From contig JANQTO010000514.1 in NCBI GenBank assembly GCA_030731685.1, forward strand, positions 1,357 to 9,029: a stretch of DNA of 7,673 nt, read 5' to 3'. The stretch is from Nonlabens sp. GTDB lineage: Bacteria > Bacteroidota > Bacteroidia > Flavobacteriales > Flavobacteriaceae. The translations under genes were made by a program, and so were the position numbers. The notes beneath the pieces were generated by a model that did no database searches, was not told the origin of the DNA, and worked only from the letters and a program-made list of their open reading frames with translations. Shown one piece after another: positions 7,081 to 7,673 of this stretch (positions are counted from its first letter, which is position 1; each line of letters begins with the position of its first letter).

Positions 7081-7362
7081 ATGGGAATCATAGGAAAAAG
7101 AACAAACAAGAAGTACGATTACGAACCGCGTTATTACAAATCAAGCGAGGACCGCAAACCCTTTGAAATAAAGCACACTTTTGATGAACATCGTTCTACC
7201 ATACAGCGTGTAGGACTTAAAGGTAAGTTTATCAATGCTATAAATGATTATAAGGAAGGTTCTGACTATCTGGTTCGTAAACGTATTTATATCATTGTCG
7301 CTGTTTTGGTTTTATTGTTCCTGTGGCTCATCGATTTTGACCTATCCATTTTCAAGTTTTAA
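7081..7362 (+). CDS. Small C-terminally anchored membrane protein, function unknown
   Basis: This 93-residue protein has a basic, aromatic-rich N-terminal half (MGIIGKRTNKKYDYEPRYY), a charged middle with RVGLKGKFINAI at about 43-54, and one C-terminal hydrophobic segment at about 69-86 (IYIIVAVLVLLFLWLI) ending in a short FDLSIFKF tail. It looks like the short proteins found between ribH and mutL in many Flavobacteriia. As I recall, these are often labelled 'riboflavin synthase subunit beta', probably a carry-over from the neighbouring ribH, since none of the RibH or RibE motifs are present. It has its own promoter candidate and lies 6 bp before mutL, so it is co-transcribed with it. Its single C-terminal helix suggests a tail-anchored inner-membrane protein with the basic part in the cytoplasm. 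No function can be assigned from the sequence. Confidence 0.8.
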   Translation: MGIIGKRTNKKYDYEPRYYKSSEDRKPFEIKHTFDEHRSTIQRVGLKGKFINAINDYKEGSDYLVRKRIYIIVAVLVLLFLWLIDFDLSIFKF

Positions 7363-7368
7363 GACTAC

Positions 7369-7673
7369 ATGTCAGAAATTATAAAGTTACTTCCAGACCA
7401 TGTGGCTAACCAAATTGCCGCAGGCGAGGTGGTACAGCGACCAGCAAGTGTTGTTAAAGAGCTTGTTGAAAATGCTGTGGATGCTGGAGCGACACAAATT
7501 ACCCTTTCAGTAAAAGACGCAGGTAAAACCCTTATCCAGGTTATAGATAATGGCAAAGGAATGAGCATGCTCGATTCTCGTATGGCTTTTGAGCGCCACG
7601 CCACTTCTAAAATTTCAGTAGCCGATGATTTATTTAATCTACATACCAAAGGCTTTAGAGGCGAAGCGCTAGC
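7369..7673 (+). CDS. mutL: DNA mismatch repair protein MutL, 5' part only
   Basis: The first 101 complete codons of mutL are present; the gene continues past the window. MutL is a GHKL ATPase that couples MutS mismatch recognition to strand incision. The visible N-terminal ATPase motifs are all present: [20 protein letters not shown] with catalytic E31 and Mg-coordinating N35, DAGAT, the DNGKGM motif at 60-65, ERHATSKI at 75-82 and GFRGEAL at 95-101. The start at 7369 matches the normal MutL N-terminus ([12 protein letters not shown]). It lies 6 bp after the stop of the small membrane-protein gene and has no separate promoter. The endonuclease and dimerisation domain cannot be judged here. 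Confidence 0.97.
   Translation, partial: MSEIIKLLPDHVANQIAAGEVVQRPASVVKELVENAVDAGATQITLSVKDAGKTLIQVIDNGKGMSMLDSRMAFERHATSKISVADDLFNLHTKGFRGEAL

Noticed and set aside
1..7673. Mobile element, CRISPR, defence system or tRNA/rRNA gene
   Set aside because: No transposase, integrase, spaced direct repeats, terminal inverted repeats or tRNA-like cloverleaf were seen, and nearly all sequence is accounted for by conserved housekeeping genes.

Overview
The window looks like a chromosomal housekeeping segment from a marine-type member of the Flavobacteriia (Bacteroidota). I base this on moderate-to-low GC, Bacteroidota promoters of the TAnnTTTG type, the lack of Shine-Dalgarno signals before most starts, a flavobacterial-style RibH, and the gene order tamB / DUF721 - lipoprotein - recF / TPR protein - ribH - small membrane protein - mutL. 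No phage, IS, CRISPR, toxin-antitoxin or defence genes are visible, and I see no RNA genes.

Left part (1-3614, + strand): a very long TamB-type (DUF490) envelope protein. The open frame begins at an internal ATG at 66. The same frame upstream still reads as TamB but is cut by a TGA at 48-50, so the gene appears split by one in-frame nonsense codon. The visible part has no N-terminal membrane anchor. This is the most unusual observation in the window.

Middle (3654-5426, - strand): a compact operon transcribed from right to left. recF comes first, then a small lipocalin-like lipoprotein (4-nt ATGA overlap), then a DUF721/DciA-like protein that starts inside the end of the lipoprotein gene. It converges with tamB across a 39-bp gap. 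The leader between the likely recF promoter and the recF start carries a perfect 16-bp palindrome.

Right part (5616 to the end, + strand): a divergent promoter drives a membrane-anchored TPR protein followed 6 bp later by ribH (lumazine synthase). After a 139-bp gap with a hairpin and a new promoter come a 93-aa membrane protein and, 6 bp later, the 5' end of mutL, which runs off the window. The window thus joins DNA repair and replication (recF, DUF721, mutL), riboflavin synthesis (ribH) and envelope biogenesis (tamB, lipoprotein, TPR protein). I found no evidence of a new multi-gene system; the findings are local peculiarities.
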